From: Gordonia tangerina
GTDB lineage: Bacteria; Actinomycetota; Actinomycetes; Mycobacteriales; Mycobacteriaceae
Assembly (NCBI RefSeq): GCF_021556435.1
Contig: NZ_JAKGCU010000003.1
Location: 62,001-126,000 of the forward strand
Direction: 5' to 3'
Length of the DNA stretch: 64,000 nt
Part shown: one piece after another, positions 49,581 to 60,954 of the stretch
Position numbering within the stretch: the first letter of the stretch is position 1
Layout of the letters: each line of letters opens with the position of its first letter
The notes under the pieces: generated by a model
The model's database searches: none
What the model was told of the DNA's origin: nothing
Seen by the model: only the letters and a program-made list of their open reading frames with translations
Translations under genes and position numbers: made by a program

Positions 49581-49626
49581 TCGGAGCCACCGCACGCGCT
49601 CCGAGGCGCCAGACGGCGACCCAGAT

Positions 49627-50013
49627 TCAGCGCGCGTCGAGTTCGGCGACGGATCTCGCGGGCGCGATCTGGCGGTAGCTGGCGTCGAGCAATTCGGTGA
49701 CCTCGGTCCAATCGGTCCTCTCGTCCAGCAGCATCCCCAGCCAACCGGCCGGCCCGAGGTAGGCGGGCAGGTAGAAGCGCGGATCGGCGAGCAGCGCCTC
49801 GCGTTCGGCCGGGTCGGCGACGAACAGCACCGACTGGTCATGGCGTTCCCGACTGCCCTTCACACTGCCGCCGTAATTGCCGAACATCTTGGGGCATCGG
49901 AACGTCGGGCGCCCGTGCGCGATGACCTCGGTCGTGTGGGGCAGTGCCAGCGCGATCTCGCGAATCCGTCCCAGGTACGGGTCGTCGTCGGAGAACATGA
50001 TCGGATGCGGCAT
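49627..50013 (-). CDS. MmcQ/YjbR family DNA-binding-like protein
   Basis: A 128-residue single-domain protein: IALALPHTTEVIAHGRPTFRC, MFGNYGG and GPAGWLGMLLDERTDWTEVTELLDASYRQIAP are the family pattern. Role unclear. ATG follows TAGGCT (50020-50025) by 6 nt. Divergent from ligA across 61 bp. Confidence 0.85.
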   Translation of the reverse strand: MPHPIMFSDDDPYLGRIREIALALPHTTEVIAHGRPTFRCPKMFGNYGGSVKGSRERHDQSVLFVADPAEREALLADPRFYLPAYLGPAGWLGMLLDERTDWTEVTELLDASYRQIAPARSVAELDAR

Positions 50014-50026
50014 GGGCTCAGCCTAG

Positions 50027-52153
<2,127 letters not shown>

Positions 52154-52154
52154 G

Positions 52155-52823
52155 TCAGCTGTCGGCGCGCAGCACGGTGCTGACGATGCCGGTGAGATAG
52201 CCGAGTCGGGCGATCTCGGAAGGACGGAAGTCCGGGCCGCCGATACGGCCGAGCAGAACCGCTCGTGCGCCGTCCCCCAGCGGCGCGGCCGCCAGGCGCG
52301 TGTCCATGTCCTGCCATGCCTCAGGCACCCAGTCGGCGGTGGAATCGAGTTGCGCGGCTCGATCGATGGGCAGCCAGTCCGCCCGGGTGAGTGGTGTCTC
52401 CGGCGCGCCGGAGCTGCCGAACAGCTGCAACACCCCGTTGCTGGCGCTGGTGATCACCATTGCCCACGAAACCCGCAGGACGCGCGGTGCGTTGTCGACG
52501 AGGACCTGCAGCTTGTGGTCGTCGGTGGTCGCGACCTGATCGACGAGCTCCAGTTCGCGGTGGGTGTCGAGAACCCCCGCATACGGTCGGATCGAGTCGA
52601 CGCGCACCCCCTTGAGCTTTTCGGCCGCCGTGATCAGACCGTCCGGTAGCGAACCGGGCGCGATGTCGACGACCAGATCGTCGACGGCATAGCCCTCGCC
52701 GCGTTCGACCACTTCCAGCGACAGGATGTCGGCGCCCACCGAACCGAGCTGGACGGCGAGCAGTCCGAGACTGCCCGGGCGGTCCTCGAGGTACACGCGC
52801 AGCAGGTACGACACGCGGCTCAT
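52155..52823 (-). CDS. ACT-domain protein (Rv3013 homologue)
   Basis: A 222-residue protein with an N-terminal ACT domain (YLLRVYLEDRPGSLGLLAVQLGSVGADILSLEVVE, given as region 5-40) and a C-terminal part without a recognised fold. Probably senses an amino acid. Stops 1 bp from the ligA stop, convergent. Confidence 0.82.
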   Translation of the reverse strand: MSRVSYLLRVYLEDRPGSLGLLAVQLGSVGADILSLEVVERGEGYAVDDLVVDIAPGSLPDGLITAAEKLKGVRVDSIRPYAGVLDTHRELELVDQVATTDDHKLQVLVDNAPRVLRVSWAMVITSASNGVLQLFGSSGAPETPLTRADWLPIDRAAQLDSTADWVPEAWQDMDTRLAAAPLGDGARAVLLGRIGGPDFRPSEIARLGYLTGIVSTVLRADS

Positions 52824-52963
52824 TGTTGCACCGAGGTGTGACCACCGTGTGACGAGAGGGGGCCGCGGCCGGTCTGCGCAGGTGCCGTGGGCGCAGGCCC
52901 ACCGCGCCGCCGCGCGGGTGCGCGAGTACTGCGCCGGTGATGGTCGGGGGTCACGATGATGTC

Positions 52964-53554
52964 ATGGCAACCGACGACACAGGCGCCGCAGCAGATCAGC
53001 CCCAGATCTCGACCCAGGTCACCGCATCAGTCGCCCGCCGGATCGAGCCGGGGCGTGAGCACGACTTCGTGAGTTGGACCGATGCGGGCATCGCGTTGGC
53101 GCGAACGTTTCCGGGATTCCTCGGTGGTGGCTGGCTGCGCAACTCCCGAATCGATGACGAGTACTACGTGGTCTATCGGTTTGCCGACGAGAAGACCATG
53201 GACGACTGGGTGTCCTCACCAGTGCGCAAGGCCTGGCTGTCGCGAGGTGAGGGCGTCGCGGTGGAGTATGCGACGCACCGCTTGTCGGGCATCGAAGGCT
53301 GGTTCGAGCCGCAGCAGCACTTGACCCACGCCGTCCGGGTCGCCGGGGCGGCGCCGCCGCGGTGGAAACAGGCGATCACGATCTGGCTCGGATTCTTCCC
53401 GATGTCGTTGCTCATCAATGTGGTGGTGGTCAGCCGAATCGACGGGCTCCCGCTGGTGCTCACCACGCTCATCGCCACGCTGATCAACACGCCGATCATG
53501 GTGTATGTCGTGTTGCCGTGGATCACCGTTCGATTGGCTCGGTGGCTGCACTGA
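52964..53554 (+). CDS. Antibiotic biosynthesis monooxygenase domain with two C-terminal membrane helices
   Basis: A 196-residue protein: an ABM/dimeric ferredoxin-like domain (REHDFVSWTDAG, FPGFLGGGWLR, YYVVYRFADEKTMDDWVSS, about 20-110) followed by two hydrophobic helices (IWLGFFPMSLLINVVVV and VLTTLIATLINTPIMVYVVL). A membrane-bound haem or quinol enzyme is possible; function unknown. ATG at 52964 is preferred over 52937. Confidence 0.78.
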   Translation: MATDDTGAAADQPQISTQVTASVARRIEPGREHDFVSWTDAGIALARTFPGFLGGGWLRNSRIDDEYYVVYRFADEKTMDDWVSSPVRKAWLSRGEGVAVEYATHRLSGIEGWFEPQQHLTHAVRVAGAAPPRWKQAITIWLGFFPMSLLINVVVVSRIDGLPLVLTTLIATLINTPIMVYVVLPWITVRLARWLH

Positions 53555-53632
53555 GCACCGCGTCACGCGCGCGCAATCGACTCCCATAGGCTGGTGGGGC
53601 ACACCTGAGCACTCGGCGAGAAAGGACCTGGC

Positions 53633-53947
53633 ATGTCCAGCGGATCGGAGTCGGCCATCTCCCGGGAGGAGGTCGCGCACCTGGCTCGGCTGTCCCGGCT
53701 TGCGCTGACCGATGAGGAACTCGATCAGTACGCCCAGCAACTCGACTCGATCCTGGCTCATGTGGCGCAGGTGTCCGAGGTCGCGGCCGACGATGTGCCC
53801 GGCACCGCACACCCGGCCGAGCTGGCCAACGTGTTGCGCCCCGACGTGGTGGTCCCCGGCCTGACCACCGATCAGGCGCTCTCCGGTGCGCCGCGTGTGG
53901 AACAGGACCGGTTCGCCGTCCCGCAGATCCTCGGGGAGGAACAGTGA
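53633..53947 (+). CDS. gatC: Asp/Glu-tRNA amidotransferase subunit C
   Basis: A 104-residue GatC, chaperone for GatA in the GatCAB complex that amidates Glu-tRNA(Gln) and Asp-tRNA(Asn). [22 protein letters not shown] and [14 protein letters not shown] are family hallmarks. GAAAGGA upstream. Overlaps gatA by 4 bp. Confidence 0.95.
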   Translation: MSSGSESAISREEVAHLARLSRLALTDEELDQYAQQLDSILAHVAQVSEVAADDVPGTAHPAELANVLRPDVVVPGLTTDQALSGAPRVEQDRFAVPQILGEEQ

Positions 53948-55431
53948 CATCAGCCCGCACCGCCGGCGAGATCACCGGGCTCTCGGCCGCCGACCTCGCC
54001 GCCAAGATCTCAGCGCGTGAGCTGTCGTCGGTGGAGGTCACCCAGGCCCATCTCGACCGCATCGCCGAGGTCGACACCGACCTGGGCGCCTTCCTGCACA
54101 TCAGCAGCGCTGAGGCGTTGGTCGCCGCCAAGGCCGCCGACGACGCCATCGCCGGTGGCGAGGCGCCTTCGCCACTCGCCGGTGTCCCGATCGCGCTGAA
54201 GGATGTGTTCACCACCACCGATGCGCCGACGACCTGCGGTTCAAAGATCCTCGAAGGCTGGGTGCCGCCGTATGACGCCACGGTGACCGAGCGGCTCCGG
54301 GCGGCCGGCATCCCAATTCTCGGCAAGACGAACATGGACGAGTTCGCCATGGGTAGCTCCACGGAGAACTCGGCCTATCAGGTCACCCGCAATCCATGGG
54401 ACACCGACAAGATCCCCGGTGGATCCGGCGGCGGCAGCGCGGCCGCACTCGCGTCGTATCAGGCGCCGCTGGCCATCGGCACCGACACCGGCGGCTCCAT
54501 CCGGCAGCCGGCGGCGGTCACCGCCACGGTGGGCGTCAAACCCACCTACGGCACCGTGTCCCGTTACGGCCTGGTGGCTTGTGCATCGTCGCTGGATCAA
54601 GGTGGTCCATGCGGACGGACGGTCCTCGACACCGCGCTGTTGCACGAGGTGATCGCCGGCCATGACCCGCGCGATTCCACGTCGATCGACGCGCCCGTCC
54701 CCGACGTGGTGGCGGCCGCGCGGTTCGGTGCCGAGCAGGATCTGACCGGTGTGCGCATCGGCGTGGTCACCGAACTGCAGGGTGAGGGCTATCAGTCCGG
54801 TGTCCTGGAGTCGTTCCGGGCAGCGCTGCAAGTGCTCACCGACCGCGGCGCCGAGGTGGTCGAGGTGTCGTGCCCGCATTTCAGCTATGCCCTCGGCGCC
54901 TACTATCTGATCCTGCCGTCTGAGGTGTCATCGAACCTCGCTCGTTTCGATGCGATGCGGTACGGGCTGCGCGTCGGCGATGACGGCACACACAGCGCCG
55001 AAGAGGTGATGGCGATGACCCGCGACGCCGGCTTCGGTCCAGAAGTCAAGCGGCGCATCATGATCGGCACCTACGCGCTGTCGTCGGGCTATTACGACGC
55101 CTATTACGGTCAGGCCCAGAAGGTGCGGACCCTGATCGCGCGCGACTTCGCTGCAGCCTACGAGAAGGTCGACGTCCTGGTTTCGCCGACCACCCCGACC
55201 ACGGCGTTCGCGTTGGGGGAGAAGGTCGACGACCCACTTGCGATGTATCTGTTTGATCTGTGCACCCTGCCGGTGAACCTGGCCGGAGTGGGCGCGATGT
55301 CGGTGCCGTCGGGTCTGTCGGCCGACGACGGCATGCCCGTCGGCCTGCAGATCATGGCCCCCGCGCTGGCCGACGACCGGCTGTATCGGGTGGGCGCCGC
55401 CTACGAGGCGGCGCGCGGGCCGATCGAGTAG
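53944..55431 (+). CDS. gatA: Asp/Glu-tRNA amidotransferase subunit A
   Basis: Amidase subunit, 495 residues. The catalytic triad is Lys in PIALKDVF, Ser in [13 protein letters not shown] and Ser in [12 protein letters not shown]. The GTG start shares 4 bp with the gatC stop. gatB lies 5.5 kb away after pfkA, as in Mtb. Confidence 0.97.
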   Translation: MTSARTAGEITGLSAADLAAKISARELSSVEVTQAHLDRIAEVDTDLGAFLHISSAEALVAAKAADDAIAGGEAPSPLAGVPIALKDVFTTTDAPTTCGSKILEGWVPPYDATVTERLRAAGIPILGKTNMDEFAMGSSTENSAYQVTRNPWDTDKIPGGSGGGSAAALASYQAPLAIGTDTGGSIRQPAAVTATVGVKPTYGTVSRYGLVACASSLDQGGPCGRTVLDTALLHEVIAGHDPRDSTSIDAPVPDVVAAARFGAEQDLTGVRIGVVTELQGEGYQSGVLESFRAALQVLTDRGAEVVEVSCPHFSYALGAYYLILPSEVSSNLARFDAMRYGLRVGDDGTHSAEEVMAMTRDAGFGPEVKRRIMIGTYALSSGYYDAYYGQAQKVRTLIARDFAAAYEKVDVLVSPTTPTTAFALGEKVDDPLAMYLFDLCTLPVNLAGVGAMSVPSGLSADDGMPVGLQIMAPALADDRLYRVGAAYEAARGPIE

Positions 55432-55435
55432 CACA

Positions 55436-56626
55436 TCACGAGGACAGACTCCCGGTGCCCTGTTCGAGACCGTAGCGGTGCCCGACGCCGGGGGCTCCGT
55501 CGAGCGCTCCGAGCAGGTCGGCCGAGGTCTGAAGGAACCCGATGAGCGGCAGCCAGGGTGGTTGTGGCGCATCACGTCCGACGGCCCGGGTGTCGTGTGG
55601 TGGCCGGGATGGCCGCCACAGCAACGACACTGACCATCGCGGAATCGGGTCGGTGCGGTTGGCCACGATGATGCGGCGACTCCCGATCCCGGGACGTCGG
55701 GCCACCGAATCCCCTGGCACGCCCACGAGGACGGTCTCGGCGAGGTCGCCGGGATGAGTGCGGTCGGCCCATGAACGGGCCGCCTCGGCACCCACCGCGC
55801 CGAGGCTCTGTCCGTAGATGTGGATCTGCGGTCGTTGCGGCGGCGGACGTGTGCCGGTCCGGTGGAGGACGGCCCGCAGCAGTGTGATCGTGGTTCGTCC
55901 GGCCGCTGCCCGATCGGCGACGAAGGTCTGCCACGACGGGCGAGCCGAATACTGCATCGCCAGCACCGCGACGTCGCCGGCGAATCGCTCGCGGTAGCCG
56001 TGGACCGCGGCCTCGTCGACCCATCCGGAACCCGTTGGCACCGCGATCACCACGGCCCGCCGGTCCAGTCCGCCGGCCCGCACCCACCGGGCCACCAGCT
56101 CGTCGCTGCGATGAGTCACCGATGCACCGTCGGCGTCGGCGTAGAAGACGTCGGCGGGCACGTCGGGTCGGCGGTCCGCCGGTTCATCGGCCGTGGCCGC
56201 GGGCAGCATGCCTGTGGCGAGAGCGGCGACCATTGCGAGTAATAACGTTGTGGTGCGCGGCAACCACACGATCATCACGAAGGCGAGCAGGCCTGCCGCG
56301 ACCGACGCGGCTGCCCAGCCGAGGCCAACGGCGGGCATACCGAGAGCGCCGCGTAATCCGTTCTGCCAGGACATGCTGAGAAGCGCCGCGCAACTGGTCG
56401 CGCCGAGGGACGCGGCCGCGGTTGCCGCCGTCGGGGCAGGCCGGGCCGGCGATCTGCGGGTTGCCAGCAGCGCGCACACGGTGACGACGGCGACGCACCC
56501 GGCCGTGAGTGCAGCCGACACCGCCGCTGGTCGGGGCAGTCCGGATGGCCACAGCGCTGCGATCGCTGCGAGGCCCGCCGCCACCGAGACCACCGGGTGC
56601 GGCCCGCGAGCCCCGGGCGCGGTCAC
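55436..56626 (-). CDS. Polytopic membrane alpha/beta-hydrolase (Abhydrolase_9-like)
   Basis: A 396-residue protein with five predicted membrane helices in the first 150 residues, then a cytoplasmic or periplasmic hydrolase domain. The nucleophile elbow is GQSLGAVGAE in IYGQSLGAVGA. The family is common in mycobacteria and largely uncharacterised. GTG at 56626 overlaps the phospholipase stop (GTGA); a longer frame to 56794 only reads the phospholipase gene. Confidence 0.8.
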   Translation of the reverse strand: MTAPGARGPHPVVSVAAGLAAIAALWPSGLPRPAAVSAALTAGCVAVVTVCALLATRRSPARPAPTAATAAASLGATSCAALLSMSWQNGLRGALGMPAVGLGWAAASVAAGLLAFVMIVWLPRTTTLLLAMVAALATGMLPAATADEPADRRPDVPADVFYADADGASVTHRSDELVARWVRAGGLDRRAVVIAVPTGSGWVDEAAVHGYRERFAGDVAVLAMQYSARPSWQTFVADRAAAGRTTITLLRAVLHRTGTRPPPQRPQIHIYGQSLGAVGAEAARSWADRTHPGDLAETVLVGVPGDSVARRPGIGSRRIIVANRTDPIPRWSVSLLWRPSRPPHDTRAVGRDAPQPPWLPLIGFLQTSADLLGALDGAPGVGHRYGLEQGTGSLSS

Positions 56627-57267
56627 CGCGCACCGCGCTCGTGCAGGGCCGCCCAGCCGCGGCCGACGCCGGATGTGACGATCGCAGCGGTTGATTCGGT
56701 CGGTGCCGGCGGGCCGTCGAACTGCCGCCAGGTGTTCAGCCGCAGCCCGAGATCGGCGGCGGTCGCGGCGGCCTGACACAGCGGAGACGTGCACGCCGTA
56801 TGCATCCGCTGGACCAACATCCGGTCCAGTCGCAAGCGCGCCCAGCCGCCGAGGCGATGACCGGTTCGGTCAGCGAATCTCAGCACGTCGTAACCGAAGT
56901 CGTGGGAGCGGCAGAGCACTTCGAAGCGCTGTGGCAGCGCGATCGGGGACGAACACCCACCAGCGGGGTCCACCGGATAGCCCGCCTGCATCTGTGGGCG
57001 ATACCCGAACATGGCGACGAAGCCCGACGGTGTCTCGGCGGCCGCGCGATACTGCCGACCGCTCGTCAGATGCCACACGATCCGGCCGGCGGTGCTCGTC
57101 AGGTCCTCCGGCGCGGGGGCGCTCGCGGTCGGTTCCCGCGCGGCGTGCACAGTGCTCGGGTGGGCCGACGCCGGACCGTAGCCGACTCCGAGAACTATTG
57201 CCGCCGAGAGCAAACCGGCGATCAGTCGTTGGCTTGGTCGGCTCGGCCGCCGATGCTGTCGTTTCAT
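56623..57267 (-). CDS. Secreted prokaryotic phospholipase A2-like protein
   Basis: A 214-residue exported protein with signal peptide ending GPASA-H. The PLA2 active-site motif C-x2-HD-x2-YD is in LCRSHDFGYD (about residues 118-127) and further cysteines (GGCSSP, CTSPLCQ) suggest disulfides. Hydrolyses the sn-2 bond of phospholipids in known members. ATG follows TAGCGT (57275-57280) by 7 nt. Coupled to the membrane hydrolase gene. Confidence 0.82.
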   Translation of the reverse strand: MKRQHRRPSRPSQRLIAGLLSAAIVLGVGYGPASAHPSTVHAAREPTASAPAPEDLTSTAGRIVWHLTSGRQYRAAAETPSGFVAMFGYRPQMQAGYPVDPAGGCSSPIALPQRFEVLCRSHDFGYDVLRFADRTGHRLGGWARLRLDRMLVQRMHTACTSPLCQAAATAADLGLRLNTWRQFDGPPAPTESTAAIVTSGVGRGWAALHERGAR

Positions 57268-57429
57268 GTGCTCGACGCTAGGAATCGGCCTCGCCGCCCC
57301 ACATCGGCCGAATCGGTGATCACCCCGACCATCGCGAGATCGTCACGTGATGCGGTTCCTCATCCCGGCGAGTGAGCGTGGAATCCCCCGAAAGTATGAG
57401 GACGTGCGGTCCCGCGCGCCCTACGGTGA

Positions 57430-58713
57430 GTGGACGAGGTGATGGAGATGTTTCGAACAGTGCGAAGGCTGACGGGCCGGGCGGCGACGGTGGCGCTGCG
57501 GGAGGTGGCCGAACATCCGGCTGCCCGCGACCCGGCCGTGCAACGCTACGTGCGGTCCCCGATGAACTGGTTCTTTCTGTTTGTTGCGGCGGTATTGTTC
57601 TCGGTGTCGTGGCCCACCTTGTCATTGACGCATTCGGTACCGGCGTATGCGCAGCCGGTTGTCGCGGCCTTCGCCGCGCTACCGGTGGCGCTGGTCTACT
57701 GCGCGCCGGTGGCAGGGTGGGCCGTGTCCGTGGTGTCGGCTCAGCTGATCGGGCTGCTGATCCCGACGGTCAACGGCTGGCCGTGGTCGGTTCAGGTCGT
57801 CCACATCATCTCGTTGCTGGTGTTGACCTTCGCCGCGTATCTGCGGTGCACGTTGCGATGGATTCCGGTGGTATGGGTCAGTACCTGCATCGTCTTCGTG
57901 CTGGCGGCCCCCGCCGACGCCCGCGGTGGCTGGGTGTTCGGGCTGACTTTCGGTGCGGTCGTCGTCGCGCTGATCCGGGTGCTGGCCAGGTCGCGCCGCC
58001 AACTCGCTGTCAGCACCGAGCAGAAGCAGGTGGTCGAATCCCAGAAGGCGATCCTGCAGGAGCGGACCCGAATTGCTCGTGATCTGCATGACGTTGTGGC
58101 CCATCGAATGTCGGTGGTCGTGGTGATGGCGCAGACGGCTCGTTACCGGCTGGTCGACGTCAGCGACGAGGCGGCGGCGGAGTTCGAGGCGATCGCTGTG
58201 TCAGCTCGCGCATCGCTCGACGAGGTGCGCCAGATGCTCGGCGTGCTCCGTACCGACGGGGAGTCGACTGCCGCACCCAATCCGGATCTCGACGATCTCG
58301 GTTCGCTCGTCGACCACACCCGGCTGACCGGCGCGACAGTGGATCTCGTCGACACCGTCGCCCACGAGAAGATCAGCGCAGCAGCGGGTCTGGTCATCTA
58401 TCGGATAGTGCAGGAGAGCCTGGCCAATGCGACCCGACATGCGCCGGGTTCGACAGTGCAGATCTCGATACTCCCGGCGCAGGTGGGGGTCATCGAGGTG
58501 TGTGTGCGCAACACCGCACCGACCGCCGAACCCGTGCGTCTGCCGGGTGCGGGCACCGGCATCGTGGGCATGGTCGAGCGTGCCGCGGCGGTGGGCGGCG
58601 CACTCACCGCCGAGCCCACCGCCGACGGCGGGTTCGCGGTACGTGCGTTGATCCCGGACCACCCCGGAAACATGGTGGCTGCCGTCGGGTCGGCGGTGGG
58701 TGCGAGCGAATAG
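57430..58713 (+). CDS. Sensor histidine kinase (HisKA_3, NarL partner)
   Basis: A 427-residue kinase with about five membrane helices at 45-175, a short linker coiled segment, phosphoacceptor His in ARDLHDVVAHRMSVVV and a HATPase with VQESLANATRHA and GTGIVGMVERAAAVGG. Signal unknown. GTG at 57430 is the longest start; ATG at 57442 or 57448 is possible. The response regulator gene begins 10 bp after the stop. Confidence 0.92.
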   Translation: MDEVMEMFRTVRRLTGRAATVALREVAEHPAARDPAVQRYVRSPMNWFFLFVAAVLFSVSWPTLSLTHSVPAYAQPVVAAFAALPVALVYCAPVAGWAVSVVSAQLIGLLIPTVNGWPWSVQVVHIISLLVLTFAAYLRCTLRWIPVVWVSTCIVFVLAAPADARGGWVFGLTFGAVVVALIRVLARSRRQLAVSTEQKQVVESQKAILQERTRIARDLHDVVAHRMSVVVVMAQTARYRLVDVSDEAAAEFEAIAVSARASLDEVRQMLGVLRTDGESTAAPNPDLDDLGSLVDHTRLTGATVDLVDTVAHEKISAAAGLVIYRIVQESLANATRHAPGSTVQISILPAQVGVIEVCVRNTAPTAEPVRLPGAGTGIVGMVERAAAVGGALTAEPTADGGFAVRALIPDHPGNMVAAVGSAVGASE

Positions 58714-58723
58714 GCTTATCCGC

Positions 58724-59380
58724 GTGGCTGTCACGGTGGTGGTTGTCGACGATCAGGCAATGGTGCGCCAAGGATTCTCCGCGCTGCTCGGGGCGCAACC
58801 GGACATCTCCGTCCTCGGCGACGCCGCAGACGGTGTCGCCGCCGTCGAGCTGTGCGCCCGGGTCCGGCCGGACGTGGTGTTGATGGACGTGCGCATGCCC
58901 CGCAAGGACGGCCTGCGCGCGGCCGAGGAGATCCTCCGCGCGTCGGCCGGACGCGAGGGCGCCACCCGGGTACTGATGCTGACGACCTTCGACATCGACG
59001 ATTATGTCTACGAGGCCCTGCGCATCGGTGCGTCGGGCTTCATGCTCAAGGACGCACCCGCCGATGAACTCGTCCGTGCTGTGCGGGTCGTCGCCGATGG
59101 CGAGGCGCTGTTGGCTCCGTCGGTCACCCGGCGGCTCATCGAAGAGGTGACCGCACGCAGATCGCGCACACCGCGCAGCCGCGCGGCCGACCAACTCACC
59201 CCGCGGGAACGGGAGGTGCTCGACCTCGTCTCCGACGGACGGTCCAACGGAGAGATCGCCGGCCGGCTCTACGTCTCCGAACAGACCGTCAAGACCCACG
59301 TCAGCAGTGTGCTGAACAAACTCGGTCTGCGCGATCGCGCCCAGGCGGTGGTGTTCGCCTACGAGAACGGGCTGAAGTGA
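58724..59380 (+). CDS. LuxR/NarL-family response regulator
   Basis: A 218-residue regulator: receiver domain with phospho-Asp in VVLMDVRMP and a LuxR-type HTH (LTPREREVLDLVSDGRSNGEIA, VSEQTVKTHVSSVLNKLGL). GTG at 58724 follows TAGGCT (58711-58716) by 7 nt, so it may have its own promoter within the kinase gene end. Confidence 0.94.
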   Translation: MAVTVVVVDDQAMVRQGFSALLGAQPDISVLGDAADGVAAVELCARVRPDVVLMDVRMPRKDGLRAAEEILRASAGREGATRVLMLTTFDIDDYVYEALRIGASGFMLKDAPADELVRAVRVVADGEALLAPSVTRRLIEEVTARRSRTPRSRAADQLTPREREVLDLVSDGRSNGEIAGRLYVSEQTVKTHVSSVLNKLGLRDRAQAVVFAYENGLK

Positions 59381-59501
59381 GGACACCGGAAGTTCACTCT
59401 TCGACCTCACGACGCGGACGCGACACCCGGCGCAGGCCCGCCCGGACCACTAGATTGGCAGGGGTAGGTGTCTGCAGGGTCGACAGGAAGGTCTCAGGGC
59501 G

Positions 59502-60536
59502 ATGGCCAAGAGGTTCGGCATTCTCACCAGCGGCGGTGACTGCCCGGGACTGAACGCGGTGATCCGCGGCGCAGTACTCAAGGGCGAAACCGTCTATGGA
59601 CACGAGTTCGTCGGCTTCAAGGACGGCTGGTACGGGCTGGTGTACGGCGACATCATGGAACTCGATCGCTCCACGGTTCGCGGATTGTCCCACGAGGGTG
59701 GAACAATCTTGGGTACCAGCCGGTTCGGGCCGTATCAGGAACCCGACGGCGGCGCGGAGAACATCAAGAAGGTGATGAAGAACCTCGGCATCGACGGTGT
59801 CATCGCCATCGGTGGAGAGGGCACCGCGTCGGCATCGCGACGGCTGTACGAGGACGGCATCAACATCGTCGGCGTTCCCAAGACAATCGACAACGATCTC
59901 GACGCCACCGACTACACGTTCGGATTCAACACCGCGGTGGAGATCGCCACCGAGGCCATCGATCGCCTGCGCACCACCGGCAACTCGCACAAGCGGTGCA
60001 TGGTCCTCGAGGTGATGGGACGGCACGCCGGTTGGATCGCCCTCTACTCCGGCATCGCCGGCGGCGCGCACGCGATCCTCATCCCTGAGCAGCCCGAGAG
60101 CCTCGATCAGATCTGCGCCTGGGTCACCCACGTCAAGAACCGTGGTCGTGCCCCGATGGTGGTCGTCGCCGAGGGATTCAAGTTCCCGGACATGGACGAG
60201 GCCTATTCGGTGAAGGGGCTCGACGGCTTCAACCGTCCGCGCCTTGGCGGTATCGCCGAGGTGCTCGCCCCGCTCATCGAGGAACGTACCGGTATCGAGA
60301 CGCGCGCCACGGTGTTGGGTCACATCCAGCGGGGCGGTGTCCCCACGGCATTCGACCGGGTCCTCGCGACCCGACTCGGTATGGCGATCACCGACCTCTG
60401 CGCCGACAAGGGGTGGGGCAAGATGGTGGCGCTCAACGGCACCGACATCGTGCGCGTCGATTTCTCCGATGCGCTGGCCAATCAGAAGTCGGTGCCCGCC
60501 GATCAGTACCAGGAGATCCGGGTCATCTTCGGTTGA
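59502..60536 (+). CDS. pfkA: 6-phosphofructokinase
   Basis: Glycolytic phosphofructokinase, 344 residues. GGDCPGLNAVIRG, IAIGGEGTASASRRL (Gly at the ATP/PPi switch, so ATP-type by family rule), PKTIDNDLDATDYTFGF and VMGRHAGWIALYSG are conserved. A GGAAGG site is upstream. Rv3010c homologue between gatA and gatB. Confidence 0.96.
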   Translation: MAKRFGILTSGGDCPGLNAVIRGAVLKGETVYGHEFVGFKDGWYGLVYGDIMELDRSTVRGLSHEGGTILGTSRFGPYQEPDGGAENIKKVMKNLGIDGVIAIGGEGTASASRRLYEDGINIVGVPKTIDNDLDATDYTFGFNTAVEIATEAIDRLRTTGNSHKRCMVLEVMGRHAGWIALYSGIAGGAHAILIPEQPESLDQICAWVTHVKNRGRAPMVVVAEGFKFPDMDEAYSVKGLDGFNRPRLGGIAEVLAPLIEERTGIETRATVLGHIQRGGVPTAFDRVLATRLGMAITDLCADKGWGKMVALNGTDIVRVDFSDALANQKSVPADQYQEIRVIFG

Positions 60537-60545
60537 CCCGACGGG

Positions 60546-60809
60546 TCAGCGGGTTGCGGGTGGCGTCGCCGGGTAGACCGGCGGTGTCGACGGTTGCGCC
60601 GGTTGCGCCGGTTCGCGCGGGATGATCAGCCACAGCACCAGGTACAACAACACCTGCGGGCCGGGCAGCAGGATCGACGCCACGAAGAGCACCCGGATCA
60701 CGGTGACATCCCAACCGAAGCGCTTGGCGATACCGCCGCACACTCCGCCGAGCCAGGCGTCGTCGCGTGAACGCATCAGTCGGGTGGGAGCCGGAGTCGT
60801 GGTGGTCAT
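60546..60809 (-). CDS. PspC-domain membrane protein
   Basis: An 87-residue protein with the PspC signature DAWLGGVCGGIAKRFGWDVTVIRVLFV and one or two membrane helices, then a Pro/Thr-rich tail. Possibly an envelope-stress component. AAGGAAC lies before the ATG. Convergent with pfkA. Confidence 0.9.
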   Translation of the reverse strand: MTTTTPAPTRLMRSRDDAWLGGVCGGIAKRFGWDVTVIRVLFVASILLPGPQVLLYLVLWLIIPREPAQPAQPSTPPVYPATPPATR

Positions 60810-60954
60810 GGTTGTTCCTTTCGTCTGACATCGACGCTACGGATTGCTCGTCCCGGTCGCATCGGGGATGACCCTGATCTCCACCCGGGTTCGCATCGCT
60901 TGCGTCCGACGACCCGGGGGGCCGACGGATCACGGGAGCAATAAGATGGCATCC

